Shown: positions 1 to 7,109 of the stretch, in pieces
Position numbering within the stretch: the stretch's first letter is position 1
How the letters are laid out: each line of letters opens with the position of its first letter
Origin: Bacillota bacterium
Lineage (GTDB): Bacteria; Bacillota; Clostridia; Christensenellales; Aristaeellaceae
Assembly (NCBI GenBank): GCA_019137115.1
Contig: JAGVSV010000225.1
Location: forward strand, 1-7,916
Direction: 5' to 3'
Length of the DNA: 7,916 bases
The notes under the pieces: model-generated
The model's input: only the letters and a program-made list of their open reading frames with translations
Told to the model about the DNA's origin: nothing
Database searches by the model: none
Made by a program: the position numbers and the translations under genes

Positions 1-1
1 G

Positions 2-535
2 ACCGCGGTGGACAGCATTCCAGCGGAAACCGTGTTCGTGCTGCCCAACAACAGCAACATCACGCTGGCCGCGCGCCAGGTGGCGGAGCTGTCCGAAAAG
101 CGCGTGATCGTCATCCCCACCAAGAACGTCGCGATGGGCATCGCCGCAGTGGTCGCCTTCCAGCCGGACTATCCAGCAGATGAAAACGAACAGCGCATGA
201 CCGAGGCGGCGGAACGGGTCACCACCGGCACGGTCACCTATGCCGTGCGCGATTCGGAGTACCAGGACATGCACATCAAGGCCGGCAGCATCATCGGGCT
301 GACCAACGGTGAGGTGACCTGCAGCGGCGCTTCGGCGGAAGCCATTTCGATGGAGTTGCTGCGCGGGTTGGTGACGGATGATGACGGGCTGATCACGGTC
401 TACTACGGCGAGGATACCAAGGCGCAGGACGCCAAGGCGCTGGGCGAGAAGGTCGCGGCGCAGTTTCCGTCTTGTGATGTGGAAGTGCACTCTGGCGGGC
501 AACCGCTCTACTATTACTTGCTTTCGGTGGAATGA
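2..535 (+). CDS. fakA: Fatty acid kinase subunit A (FakA/YloV), C-terminal part, 5'-truncated by window edge
   Basis: The reading frame is open from base 2 to the TGA at 533-535, giving 177 residues of a protein that begins upstream of the window. The fragment matches the C-terminal region of FakA (YloV), the ATP-dependent kinase subunit that phosphorylates fatty acids bound to FakB so that they can enter phospholipid synthesis through PlsX/PlsY. Family hallmarks visible in order are VFVLPNNSNI near the start of the fragment, VIPTKNVAMGIAA, TGTVTYAVRDSEY, the short ITVYYGED strand, and the terminal GGQPLYYYLLSVE ending. The N-terminal DhaL-type nucleotide-binding domain is not in the window. 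The GTG at base 8 is an internal Val codon, not a start. The gene abuts recG with an ATGA overlap, and fakA lies near recG in several Firmicutes. A terminator-like hairpin lies 16 bases after the stop. Confidence 0.9.
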   Translation, partial: TAVDSIPAETVFVLPNNSNITLAARQVAELSEKRVIVIPTKNVAMGIAAVVAFQPDYPADENEQRMTEAAERVTTGTVTYAVRDSEYQDMHIKAGSIIGLTNGEVTCSGASAEAISMELLRGLVTDDDGLITVYYGEDTKAQDAKALGEKVAAQFPSCDVEVHSGGQPLYYYLLSVE

Positions 536-2589
536 CGAACGAAAAGGTTGGGGCCGCCGCAAGCGGCCCTTTTTGTGTGCCGGCTGAGCAACTGCAGCTG
601 CAGGATCTGCGCGGCCTGGGCAAGGCAAGGCTGGAGGCGCTTGCCACCGCTGGCATCCGGACGGTTGCGGACCTGCTGATGGACGTGCCGGTGTCCTATC
701 GGGATACCTCGCTTGTAATGCCGATCGCCGATCTTTCGGAAGGGCAGACCGCCTGCGTGGCGGGCACGCTGGTGCAGATACGCGCGCGGTACATCGGCAA
801 ACTGAGCATTGTGCAGGGATTTGTGCGCGATGATACCGGGGGGCTGGGCCTTGTCTGGTTCAACCAGCCGTGGACGGGAAAGCAGCTGCGCAAAGGCGAC
901 CAGCTGCTGCTATATGGTCAAGTGACGCGCTACAAGGATACGCTGTCCCTGCAGCAGCCCACGCGCGTGATGCATCGCGGCATTTTGCCCGTGTACCGAC
1001 GGATCGAAGGCGTGCCCAACAAAGTGCGCGAGGACTGCGTGAAGCAGGCGCTGAACGGCGTTTCGATCATCTGTCCGGAAACGTTGCCCGAAGCGCTGCT
1101 GCGCCGTCATCGGCTGATGGGGTTGCCGGACGCATTGCGGGTCGCTCACGCGCCGGACAATGATGAGCAGCTGCGCGCCGCGCGGCGCCGGTTCGCCTTT
1201 GAAAACCTGACGCTGTACCAGGCTGCCATCCGCCTGCTGCGCGGCAGCGCCGAGCAGGGCATCCCCATGCCCGTACCAGATAGCTTTGCCCAGACGTTCT
1301 GGCGATTGTTTCCGTTTGCACCCACCGGCGCGCAGGTAAACGCACTCCACACCATCGCCAACGACTTGTCCAGCGCAACGCAGATGCGCAGGCTGCTGCA
1401 GGGGGATGTGGGCTCCGGGAAAACCGCGGTGGCCCTGGGCGCGGCGATGCTGGCAGCACAAGCGGGATGGCAGACGGCGCTGATGGCGCCCACCGAAATC
1501 CTGGCACGGCAGCACCTTCAAAGCGCGCAAACGGTTCTGGGGCCCGCCGGCATCTCCGTGGGGCTGTTGCTGGGCGATATGAGGGCGGCAGAACGACGAA
1601 ACGCGCTGGACGCCATCGCCAGCGGCGCGTGGCAGGTGGTGATCGGCACGCATGCGCTGATCAGCAAGTCGGTGCAGTACAACCGCCTGGGGCTGGTGAT
1701 CACCGACGAACAGCACCGGTTCGGGGTGCGCCAGCGTGCCCTCCTGGGCGAAGGCCGGGAAGGGCTTTCACCGCATGTACTGGTCATGTCCGCCACACCC
1801 ATCCCGCGCACCTTGGCGATGGTGGTGTACGGCGACCTGGACATCACGATCCTTCACGAAATGCCCAAAGGCCGCCATCCCGTGCGCACCCTCATCGTGC
1901 CGCCCATCAAGCGCGACGACCTGTACGCGTTTGTGCGGCAGCGCGTTCAGGCTGGTGAACAGGCGTATGTGGTGTGCCCGCTGCTGGAAGACAGCGAGGA
2001 AAGTGACGCCAACAGCGCCAAGGGTGTTTTTTCGGAGCTGGAAGCAGGCGCGCTGCGTGGGCTGAACCTGGGCTTGGCGTATGGCAGCCAGACTTCCCAG
2101 GAAAAGGAACAGTCCCTGCGCGATTTCCGGGAAGGACGAACCCACGTGCTGGTCGCCACCACCGTAGTGGAGGTGGGCGTGGACAACCCCAACGCAACCA
2201 TCATGGTGATCGAGGGGGCGGACCGCTTTGGTCTGTCCCAGCTGCATCAGCTGCGCGGCAGGGTGGGCCGGGGAACGAAGGAAAGCTGGTGCTTTTTGCT
2301 GGGCGACCCGAACGAGCGGCTGAAAACGCTGTGCAGCAGCAACGATGGGTTTGTCATCGCGGAAAAAGATTTACAGTTGCGCGGCCCGGGCGATTTCCTG
2401 GGCACGCGCCAGCACGGGCACTTTGCGCCGGACGCGCTGGGTATCAGCGACATGCGTCTGATCGAGGAAACGCGCGCGTGCGTACGGGATTTGGCCACCA
2501 AGCCGGTGCTGGCGCAGGAATGGGCGATGGTGCAGCAAGCCGCGATGGCCAGGTACAGCAGGGCGGTGGAAGAGATTGCCATGTATTAA
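532..2589 (+). CDS. recG: ATP-dependent DNA helicase RecG
   Basis: RecG is a monomeric superfamily 2 double-stranded DNA translocase that reverses stalled forks and branch-migrates Holliday junctions. From ATG 532 it is 685 residues, a normal length. Visible in order: a helix-hairpin-helix-like start LRGLGKARLEAL (26-37), the OB-fold wedge region (about 70-150), Walker A GDVGSGKT (291-298), APTEILARQ (319-327), DEQH (392-395), SATPIPRT (420-427), the motif VI region QLRGRVGR (573-580) and the RecG-specific RGPGDFLGTRQHG segment (617-629). The start is uncertain. ATG 532 overlaps the fakA stop but has only GGTGG one base upstream, and residues 5-14 are encoded by a terminator-like hairpin. In-frame GTG 577 would leave 11 residues before LRGLG, closer to typical RecG proteins, but has no clear ribosome site. 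Small variations are YGSQ where HGRM-like residues are usual (517-520), and GVDNPNA for the common GVDVPNA (549-555). Confidence 0.96.
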   Translation: MTNEKVGAAASGPFCVPAEQLQLQDLRGLGKARLEALATAGIRTVADLLMDVPVSYRDTSLVMPIADLSEGQTACVAGTLVQIRARYIGKLSIVQGFVRDDTGGLGLVWFNQPWTGKQLRKGDQLLLYGQVTRYKDTLSLQQPTRVMHRGILPVYRRIEGVPNKVREDCVKQALNGVSIICPETLPEALLRRHRLMGLPDALRVAHAPDNDEQLRAARRRFAFENLTLYQAAIRLLRGSAEQGIPMPVPDSFAQTFWRLFPFAPTGAQVNALHTIANDLSSATQMRRLLQGDVGSGKTAVALGAAMLAAQAGWQTALMAPTEILARQHLQSAQTVLGPAGISVGLLLGDMRAAERRNALDAIASGAWQVVIGTHALISKSVQYNRLGLVITDEQHRFGVRQRALLGEGREGLSPHVLVMSATPIPRTLAMVVYGDLDITILHEMPKGRHPVRTLIVPPIKRDDLYAFVRQRVQAGEQAYVVCPLLEDSEESDANSAKGVFSELEAGALRGLNLGLAYGSQTSQEKEQSLRDFREGRTHVLVATTVVEVGVDNPNATIMVIEGADRFGLSQLHQLRGRVGRGTKESWCFLLGDPNERLKTLCSSNDGFVIAEKDLQLRGPGDFLGTRQHGHFAPDALGISDMRLIEETRACVRDLATKPVLAQEWAMVQQAAMARYSRAVEEIAMY
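551..574 (+). terminator. Terminator-like hairpin with T tract across the recG start
   Basis: A perfect 7-bp all-G/C stem, GGGCCGC (551-557) with GCGGCCC (563-569), encloses a CGCAA loop and is followed at once by TTTTT (570-574). An A-rich run (542-545) precedes it. This is the standard form of a Rho-independent terminator and lies 16 bases after the fakA stop. It is also inside the longest recG frame, where it encodes the low-complexity stretch GAAASGPF, typical of translated terminators. Either it ends fakA transcription and recG begins after it (GTG 577), or it acts as an attenuator or RNA structure within the coding start. No alternative promoter for recG was found downstream of it. Confidence 0.65.
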
Positions 2590-2605
2590 GAGGAAGGGAC
2601 CCAAC

Positions 2606-2634
2606 TTGACACCCATTTTCGCCTTTGATACGAT
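2606..2634 (+). promoter_or_regulatory. Sigma-A type promoter for the cysteine desulfurase-hflX-peptidase unit
   Basis: A perfect -35 box TTGACA (2606-2611) is separated by exactly 17 bases from a good -10 box TACGAT (2629-2634). It lies in the only intergenic gap of the window, 17 bases after the recG stop. Transcription should begin around 2641, leaving a leader of about 24 bases before ATG 2665. No operator palindrome or riboswitch-sized leader is visible. No terminator follows recG, so upstream transcription may also read through. Confidence 0.8.
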
Positions 2635-2647
2635 CGTTTTGCAGGGC

Positions 2648-2654
2648 AAAGGAG
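2648..2654 (+). promoter_or_regulatory. Ribosome binding site of the cysteine desulfurase
   Basis: AAAGGAG lies 10 bases before ATG 2665. It is close to the ideal anti-16S match and fixes that ATG as the start, which is also where the conserved YLDNAATT N-terminus of the family begins. Confidence 0.8.
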
Positions 2655-2664
2655 CGGTGCATCG

Positions 2665-3795
2665 ATGATTTACCTGGACAATGCGGCCACCACCATGCTG
2701 TCACCTGAAGTGCTGGACAGCATGGTGCCTTTCCTTGGGCAGCAATATGGCAACGCGTCCGGGGTGTATGCGTTGGCCCGCGCATCCCGCAAAGCGGTGG
2801 AACAGGCGCGCCGCGCAGTGGCATCTGCCATTGGCGCGGATGCGAAAGAGGTGTTTTTTACCGGTTCCGGCACCGAAAGCGACAACTGGGCGCTGCGCGG
2901 CATGATGGAGGGGATGGCCGGCGGTCATGTCATCACCACGGCGGTTGAGCACCACGCGGTGCTCAACACCTGCCGCTGGCTGGAACAGCAGGGGCACCGC
3001 ATCACCTATCTGGCGGTGGACGGTGAGGGCATCGTTTCGCCGGATGATGTGCGCCATGCCATCACCGAAAACACACGGCTGATCTCCGTGATGGCTGCCA
3101 ACAACGAGATCGGCACGCTGCAGCCGATCGCCGAAATCGGCGCGGTTGCCCGCGAACACGGCATCCCGATGCATGTGGATGCGGTACAGGCCGCCGGCAC
3201 CATCGCCATTGATATAAACGCTTGGCAGGCGGATCTGCTGTCGCTGTCTGCGCACAAGGTCCACGGGCCCAAGGGCGTGGGCGTGCTGTATGTGCGCGGC
3301 AAAACGCCGATCAAGCCGCTGCTGGTTGGCGGCGCGCAGGAGATGGGCCGCAGGGCGGGCACCGAAAACGTGGCCGGTATTGTTGGCATGGGCACGGCGA
3401 TGCGTCTGGCGCAGGAGAACCGCGCAACGGCCACACCCCGCATCAAAACCCTGCGCGACAGGCTGATGAACGGCATCCTGGACGGCATTCCCGGTGCCCA
3501 TCTCAACGGCTCCGCGACACAAAGGCTGTGCAGCAACATCAACGTGCACTTTGATGACGTGGAGGGGGAAGCCCTGCTGCTGCGGCTGGACCTGGCGGGC
3601 ATCGCGGCGTCCTCGGGCGCGGCGTGCACAGCAGGCGCGCTGGAACCATCCCATGTGCTGGTGGCAATCGGACGCAACCGCGTTCAGTCGCGGAGTGCCA
3701 TCCGCTTTTCGTTAAGCGACCTGAACACTGATGAGGAAATCGATGAGGTGCTGCGCGTGCTGCCCAAACTGGTGGCCGATCTGCGCGCCCACTAA
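2665..3795 (+). CDS. iscS: Cysteine desulfurase, NifS/IscS family (PLP-dependent)
   Basis: This enzyme converts L-cysteine to L-alanine and passes the persulfide sulfur to acceptors for Fe-S clusters, thiolated tRNA or thiamine. The 376-residue length is typical. It starts with YLDNAATT (3-10). The PLP-stacking His is in VEHHAV (H96). D172 and Q175 in VDAVQ contact the cofactor ring, and K198 in SAHKVHGPKG forms the Schiff base. RRAGTENVAG (229-238) follows, the persulfide Cys is C321 in SSGAACTAG, and R347 in the SAIRFSL segment would bind the substrate carboxylate. The SSG-x-AC form with a mobile Cys loop fits the group I NifS/IscS type rather than SufS. No iscU, iscR, mnmA or thiI is in the window, so the acceptor is unknown and the symbol is at family level only. 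It is the first gene behind the promoter at 2606, with hflX following 16 bases later. Confidence 0.93.
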   Translation: MIYLDNAATTMLSPEVLDSMVPFLGQQYGNASGVYALARASRKAVEQARRAVASAIGADAKEVFFTGSGTESDNWALRGMMEGMAGGHVITTAVEHHAVLNTCRWLEQQGHRITYLAVDGEGIVSPDDVRHAITENTRLISVMAANNEIGTLQPIAEIGAVAREHGIPMHVDAVQAAGTIAIDINAWQADLLSLSAHKVHGPKGVGVLYVRGKTPIKPLLVGGAQEMGRRAGTENVAGIVGMGTAMRLAQENRATATPRIKTLRDRLMNGILDGIPGAHLNGSATQRLCSNINVHFDDVEGEALLLRLDLAGIAASSGAACTAGALEPSHVLVAIGRNRVQSRSAIRFSLSDLNTDEEIDEVLRVLPKLVADLRAH

Positions 3796-3800
3796 GCATT

Positions 3801-3806
3801 AAGGAG
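3801..3806 (+). promoter_or_regulatory. Ribosome binding site of hflX
   Basis: AAGGAG lies 5 bases before ATG 3812 in the 16-base gap after the desulfurase stop. It supports the long form of HflX including the N-terminal JAMM-like region, since translation clearly starts here. No promoter or terminator is seen in the gap, so the two genes should share a transcript. Confidence 0.8.
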
Positions 3807-3811
3807 ACTGG

Positions 3812-5602
3812 ATGGCAGAAATACACGGGAACCTGGACGGCGTTCGCAAAAGCCTGCTGGAAGAGCTGGAAACGCTGTACGATTATGAAATCGACAGGGA
3901 TGAGTTTCTCCCCGGGGAACTTGCCCTGGCGATGGGCAGCATGTCCGCGCGCATGAACAGGGAATTGTCGGTTTATATCGCGCGCTCCGGCCGTGTGATG
4001 GACGTGACCATCGGCACGGTGGACAATGTACAGCTGGCAGACCTGCGCCTGCGGCGCAACCAGGCGCGCCTGTCCGGCGTACGATGCATCCACACGCATC
4101 CCGGCGGAAGCGCAGCGCTTTCTGATGTTGACCTGTCCGCGCTCAAGACGCTGATGCTGGATGCCATGTGCGCGTTGGGGGTCGATGCGGATGGGCGCAT
4201 CACGGGCGTTGCGGTGGCGTTTCACGGTCTGCCCGAAATGGGCGACGACCAGCCCGAGCTGTTGCCGCATGTCGCGCTCGAGGACATTCCGCAGGAAGCC
4301 TGGATCGCGCGCATGCTGGAGAGTGATGTCATACGCCCTGATCCACAGCTGAACACGAAGCCTGAGCAGGAGCGGGCGCTGATCGTAGGGCTGGACAGCG
4401 TGGAAACGCTGGATGAACTCCAATCCCTGTGTGAAAGCGCGGGGCTGGCGGTGGTCGGGCGATCCGCCCAAAGCAAGTCCAGGCCCGACCCTGCCACCTA
4501 CGTGGGCAGCGGCAAGGCGCAGGAGCTGGCGCTGGATGCCCAGGCGCTGGAAGCGGACACCGTGGTGATGGATGACGAGCTCAACATTACCCAGCAGAGC
4601 AATCTGGAAACCGTCATCGGGCTCAAGGTGCTGGACCGCACCACGCTGATCCTGGAAATTTTTGCCCAGCGCGCCAACACCCGTGAGGGTAAGCTGCAGG
4701 TGGAACTGGCGCAGCTGAACTACCGCGCCAGTCACCTGATCGGCAAGGGCATGGTGCTCTCGCGGGTGACATCCGGCGTGGGTACGCGCACCCGCGGGCC
4801 CGGCGAAAGCAGGCTGGAGATGGACCGGCGCTATATCCGGGGCAGGATCAATACCCTGAACGGCGAGCTGGAGGAGCTGGAGAAGCAGCGCGCGCTGCGC
4901 AGGCGCAACCGGGAGCGTGCCGCCGTGCCGGTGGTTGCGCTGGTGGGTTATACCAACGCAGGCAAATCCAGCCTCATGAACCGCCTGTCCGGTTCTGACG
5001 TGTTCGTGGAAGACCGGCTGTTTGCCACGCTGGATGCCATTTCCCGGCGCATGGTGCTGCCGGATGGCGGCGAATTTGTTTTGGTGGACTCAGTCGGGTT
5101 CATCAGCAAGCTGCCCACCGAGCTGATTGAGGCATTTCACGCAACCCTGGAGGAAGCCGTGCTGGCCGACCTGCTGGTGCTTGTACACGACGCGTCCAAC
5201 CCTGAATGGCAGGCACAGCGCGCCGTGGTGGAAAAGGTGCTGGCCGATCTGGGCGCGGACGTGCAGCCACGCATCGAGGCGCTCAACAAATGGGACCTGG
5301 CAAACGAGGAAAATGCGCCGCATCTTCCCGGCGCGGTGCGCACCTCCGCTGTGACAGGGGAAGGCCTGGATGAGCTGCTTGTAATGATCGGGGACGCCCT
5401 GCGCACGCAGGAAAGCACCGCGCAGGTGTTGATCCCGTTCTCCAGCTACAGTGCGCTCAACGAGCTAAGGCAGACCGGGCGGCTGAGCGATGAGGAGCAC
5501 CTGGACACAGGCACGCGTGTGACCGTGACAGGCAGCATGCCAGCCATCCAGAGGGTGCTGGCCAAGTACAATCTACAAGCCACGAAGGAGTCGTTTTGCT
5601 GA
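3812..5602 (+). CDS. hflX: Long-form GTPase HflX with N-terminal JAMM/MPN-like domain
   Basis: HflX binds the 50S subunit and splits or rescues stalled ribosomes under stress. The canonical HflX part begins near residue 187 (ERALIVGLDS) and includes the N-terminal HflX domain with YVGSGKAQEL (230-239), the glycine-rich GTRTRGPGESRLE (324-336), a charged helix (about 341-371), G1 GYTNAGKSS (379-387), G2-type LFATLD (403-408), G3 DSVGF (426-430), G4 NKWD (492-495), G5-like TSAVTGEG (511-518) and the C-terminal domain from IPFSSYSAL on. Usual HflX is about 400-430 residues; this one is 596. The extra N-terminal region holds E51, HTHP (94-97), S104 and D107, matching E-x(n)-H-x-H-P-x(6)-S-x(2)-D of JAMM/MPN+ metalloproteases with all positions intact. 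I recall similar long HflX proteins in Clostridia, so it is probably lineage-typical; no proven role is known to me. The stop overlaps the next gene by 7 bases. Confidence 0.95.
   Translation: MAEIHGNLDGVRKSLLEELETLYDYEIDRDEFLPGELALAMGSMSARMNRELSVYIARSGRVMDVTIGTVDNVQLADLRLRRNQARLSGVRCIHTHPGGSAALSDVDLSALKTLMLDAMCALGVDADGRITGVAVAFHGLPEMGDDQPELLPHVALEDIPQEAWIARMLESDVIRPDPQLNTKPEQERALIVGLDSVETLDELQSLCESAGLAVVGRSAQSKSRPDPATYVGSGKAQELALDAQALEADTVVMDDELNITQQSNLETVIGLKVLDRTTLILEIFAQRANTREGKLQVELAQLNYRASHLIGKGMVLSRVTSGVGTRTRGPGESRLEMDRRYIRGRINTLNGELEELEKQRALRRRNRERAAVPVVALVGYTNAGKSSLMNRLSGSDVFVEDRLFATLDAISRRMVLPDGGEFVLVDSVGFISKLPTELIEAFHATLEEAVLADLLVLVHDASNPEWQAQRAVVEKVLADLGADVQPRIEALNKWDLANEENAPHLPGAVRTSAVTGEGLDELLVMIGDALRTQESTAQVLIPFSSYSALNELRQTGRLSDEEHLDTGTRVTVTGSMPAIQRVLAKYNLQATKESFC
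5584..5590 (+). promoter_or_regulatory. Ribosome binding site that decides a TTG start
   Basis: GAAGGAG, inside the last codons of hflX, ends 5 bases before TTG 5596. It decides the start: no ATG is available, and this TTG gives a signal-peptide N-terminus. The start overlaps the hflX TGA (5600-5602), pointing to translational coupling. Confidence 0.75.
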
Positions 5603-6282
5603 ACCGCATCGTAGCCATCGCCGCCGTGCTTTTGTCCCTGGGCAACCTGGGGGCACAGACCATCGCGGATCGCACCAACCTGGGCGCATCGCTGTTTCTG
5701 GTCAACCGAGATTTTGCGCTGTCGCAGGACTATGCGCCCGAGGACCTTGTGCGCCCCAATGTGCGCACACAGTACGGCAACATCACCATGCGAAGGGAGG
5801 CAGCTGAGGCGCTGGAGGAATTGTTCAAGGCCGCCAAGGAAGAACAGGGTTTTGTGTTGGAGGCGGTGTCCGGCTACCGCAGCTTCGCGCGCCAGAAGGC
5901 GATCTACAACCGCAAAATCCGGAACACCGGTAGCGTGGACAAGGCGCAGCTGCTGGTTGCCCCGCCGGGCACCAGTGAGCACCAGTTGGGCCTGGCGATG
6001 GACATTGGCCGCAAATCCGGCAGCGGTCTGAACGCTTCCTTTGGCAAAACAAAGGAAGGCCTGTGGGTAGCTGAAAACGCGCACCGGTTCGGTTTTGTCA
6101 TCCGCTACAAGGAGGAATGGACGGGCATCACCGGCTACGCCTACGAGCCGTGGCATATCCGCTATGTCGGCAAGGAGCATGCGGCCCAACTGTACCGGTT
6201 GGACGTGCCGCTGGAAATTTATGTGGACGCGTTAAGCGAGGCGATTTTGAACCAGTCCCTGCTGGGAGGGCTGCCGCAGTGA
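5596..6282 (+). CDS. Exported VanY-type D-alanyl-D-alanine carboxypeptidase (M15B), paralogue 1 of 3
   Basis: The 228-residue protein begins with a signal-peptide-like stretch: Arg at 4, a hydrophobic core 5-20 and a possible cleavage after LGA (18-20). It then shows the LAS/M15 zinc peptidase layout: SGYRSF (92-97), SEHQLGLAMDI with zinc ligands H129 and D136, and EPWHIRYVG with likely catalytic E184 and zinc ligand H187. Enzymes of this family remove the terminal D-Ala from peptidoglycan stem peptides outside the membrane. The N-terminal LVNRDFALSQDYAPEDL segment (35-51) is the usual VanY-family lead-in. Start TTG 5596 has a strong ribosome site. The stop TGA shares bases with the GTG start of the next paralogue (GTGA, 6279-6282). 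It resembles paralogue 3 more than paralogue 2. Substrate preference (D,D versus L,D) cannot be read from sequence. Confidence 0.9.
   Translation: MLNRIVAIAAVLLSLGNLGAQTIADRTNLGASLFLVNRDFALSQDYAPEDLVRPNVRTQYGNITMRREAAEALEELFKAAKEEQGFVLEAVSGYRSFARQKAIYNRKIRNTGSVDKAQLLVAPPGTSEHQLGLAMDIGRKSGSGLNASFGKTKEGLWVAENAHRFGFVIRYKEEWTGITGYAYEPWHIRYVGKEHAAQLYRLDVPLEIYVDALSEAILNQSLLGGLPQ
6264..6270 (+). promoter_or_regulatory. Ribosome binding site that decides the GTG start of paralogue 2
   Basis: GGGAGGG, within the codons for the C-terminus of paralogue 1, lies 8 bases before GTG 6279. It favours that GTG over the frame-open position at 6117, which would lie far inside the upstream gene and place the signal peptide in the middle of the protein. 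Confidence 0.7.
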
Positions 6283-7109
6283 AGCGGGGCGTTCGCACAG
6301 GGACCGCTTGCTTGCTGTTTGTTGCGGTTTTCGGCTGGCTGTTCGCTCCTGCCGCAAAAACGCAAGGCGTGGTGGAATGGACGTACCCGATCACGGCGGA
6401 CATTTTGGAGAACCGCAACGGCTTTTTGACCATCGCAAGCCGCGAGGAGCTGCTGCCCAGCGATTTTGTGCCGCGCAACCTGATGGACCTCAAACTAAAG
6501 GCAGTCATATCGGATCCACAGCTGCGCAAGGAAGCCGCGCTGGCCCTTCAGGACATGTTCGCCGCGGCGACTGAAGCCGGATACACCCTGTATGTCAAAA
6601 GCGCCTACCGCAACTACCAGACGCAGAGCACCATGTACCAGAACCGCATGGACAAGCTGAACAAGGACGACGGTGTGGTTGCCTACCCCGGCTCATCGGA
6701 TCACCAGACCGGGTTAGGGGTGGACATCCTCAACTATGAGTGGACCAAAAGGGAAGGCATGACCCCGGCGTTCGGGGACACGCCCGAGGCGCAATGGATG
6801 GCATCCGTGTGCGCGGAGTTTGGCTTTATTCTGCGCTATATGCCGGACAAGGAGGACGTCACCGGCATCATCTATGAGCCATGGCACTTTCGTTATGTGG
6901 GGGAGCCGGTGGCCCGCTATATAATGGAGCATGGCCTGACGCTGGAGGAGTTTACGCAGGAGTACCGCGCCGCCATTGCGGCCTATGAGCAAGCGGGCGG
7001 CGATTTCCTGGCGCTTGCCCGTGAACTGACCGCACTGCCGGACGCGGTTACCCTCACCCAGACCGACAGCGAAGGGGACAGCGAAGTATCGTTTGGTGGC
7101 TCCCAGTGA
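6279..7109 (+). CDS. Exported VanY-type D-alanyl-D-alanine carboxypeptidase (M15B), paralogue 2 of 3
   Basis: Starting at GTG 6279 gives 276 residues with a clear signal peptide: MKRGVR, a hydrophobic core about 9-23, and APA/A cleavage candidates at 23-26. Peptidase motifs are SAYRNY (108-113), SSDHQTGLGVDI with zinc ligands H142 and D149, and EPWHFRYVG with catalytic E200 and zinc ligand H203. It should act on peptidoglycan stem peptides at the cell surface. The N-terminal spacer before the domain (about 30-75) is longer than in paralogue 1, and a C-terminal tail of about 65 residues after the last motif ends in an acidic, Ser/Gly-rich stretch (262-276). It is the most divergent of the three: SAYRNY rather than SGYRSF, and SDHQTGLGVD rather than SEHQLGLAMD. 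Start and stop both overlap neighbours by 4 bases (GTGA), implying reinitiation within one mRNA. Confidence 0.9.
   Translation: MKRGVRTGTACLLFVAVFGWLFAPAAKTQGVVEWTYPITADILENRNGFLTIASREELLPSDFVPRNLMDLKLKAVISDPQLRKEAALALQDMFAAATEAGYTLYVKSAYRNYQTQSTMYQNRMDKLNKDDGVVAYPGSSDHQTGLGVDILNYEWTKREGMTPAFGDTPEAQWMASVCAEFGFILRYMPDKEDVTGIIYEPWHFRYVGEPVARYIMEHGLTLEEFTQEYRAAIAAYEQAGGDFLALARELTALPDAVTLTQTDSEGDSEVSFGGSQ

Noticed and set aside
3950..4220. Separate radC-like gene upstream of hflX.
   Set aside because: The JAMM-like region is in one uninterrupted frame with the GTPase, with a strong ribosome site at 3801 and no internal start or stop near residue 187. It is a domain, not a gene.
3539..4735. Long open frame on the minus strand (398 codons) across the desulfurase and hflX.
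   Set aside because: It lies opposite two well-supported genes, has no recognisable motif and is explained by G+C-rich codon bias opening the opposite strand. The same applies to minus-strand frames at 910-1716 and 2701-3654.
6117..6278. Upstream extension of the second peptidase to a start at 6117.
   Set aside because: It would overlap paralogue 1 by over 160 bases and bury the signal peptide. GTG 6279 has a good ribosome site and yields a normal exported N-terminus.
6920..6925. Perfect TATAAT inside the second peptidase gene, a possible internal promoter.
   Set aside because: No -35-like hexamer lies 16-18 bases upstream (the position reads GTGGGG), and the bases encode conserved-frame residues RYIME. 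Treated as chance.
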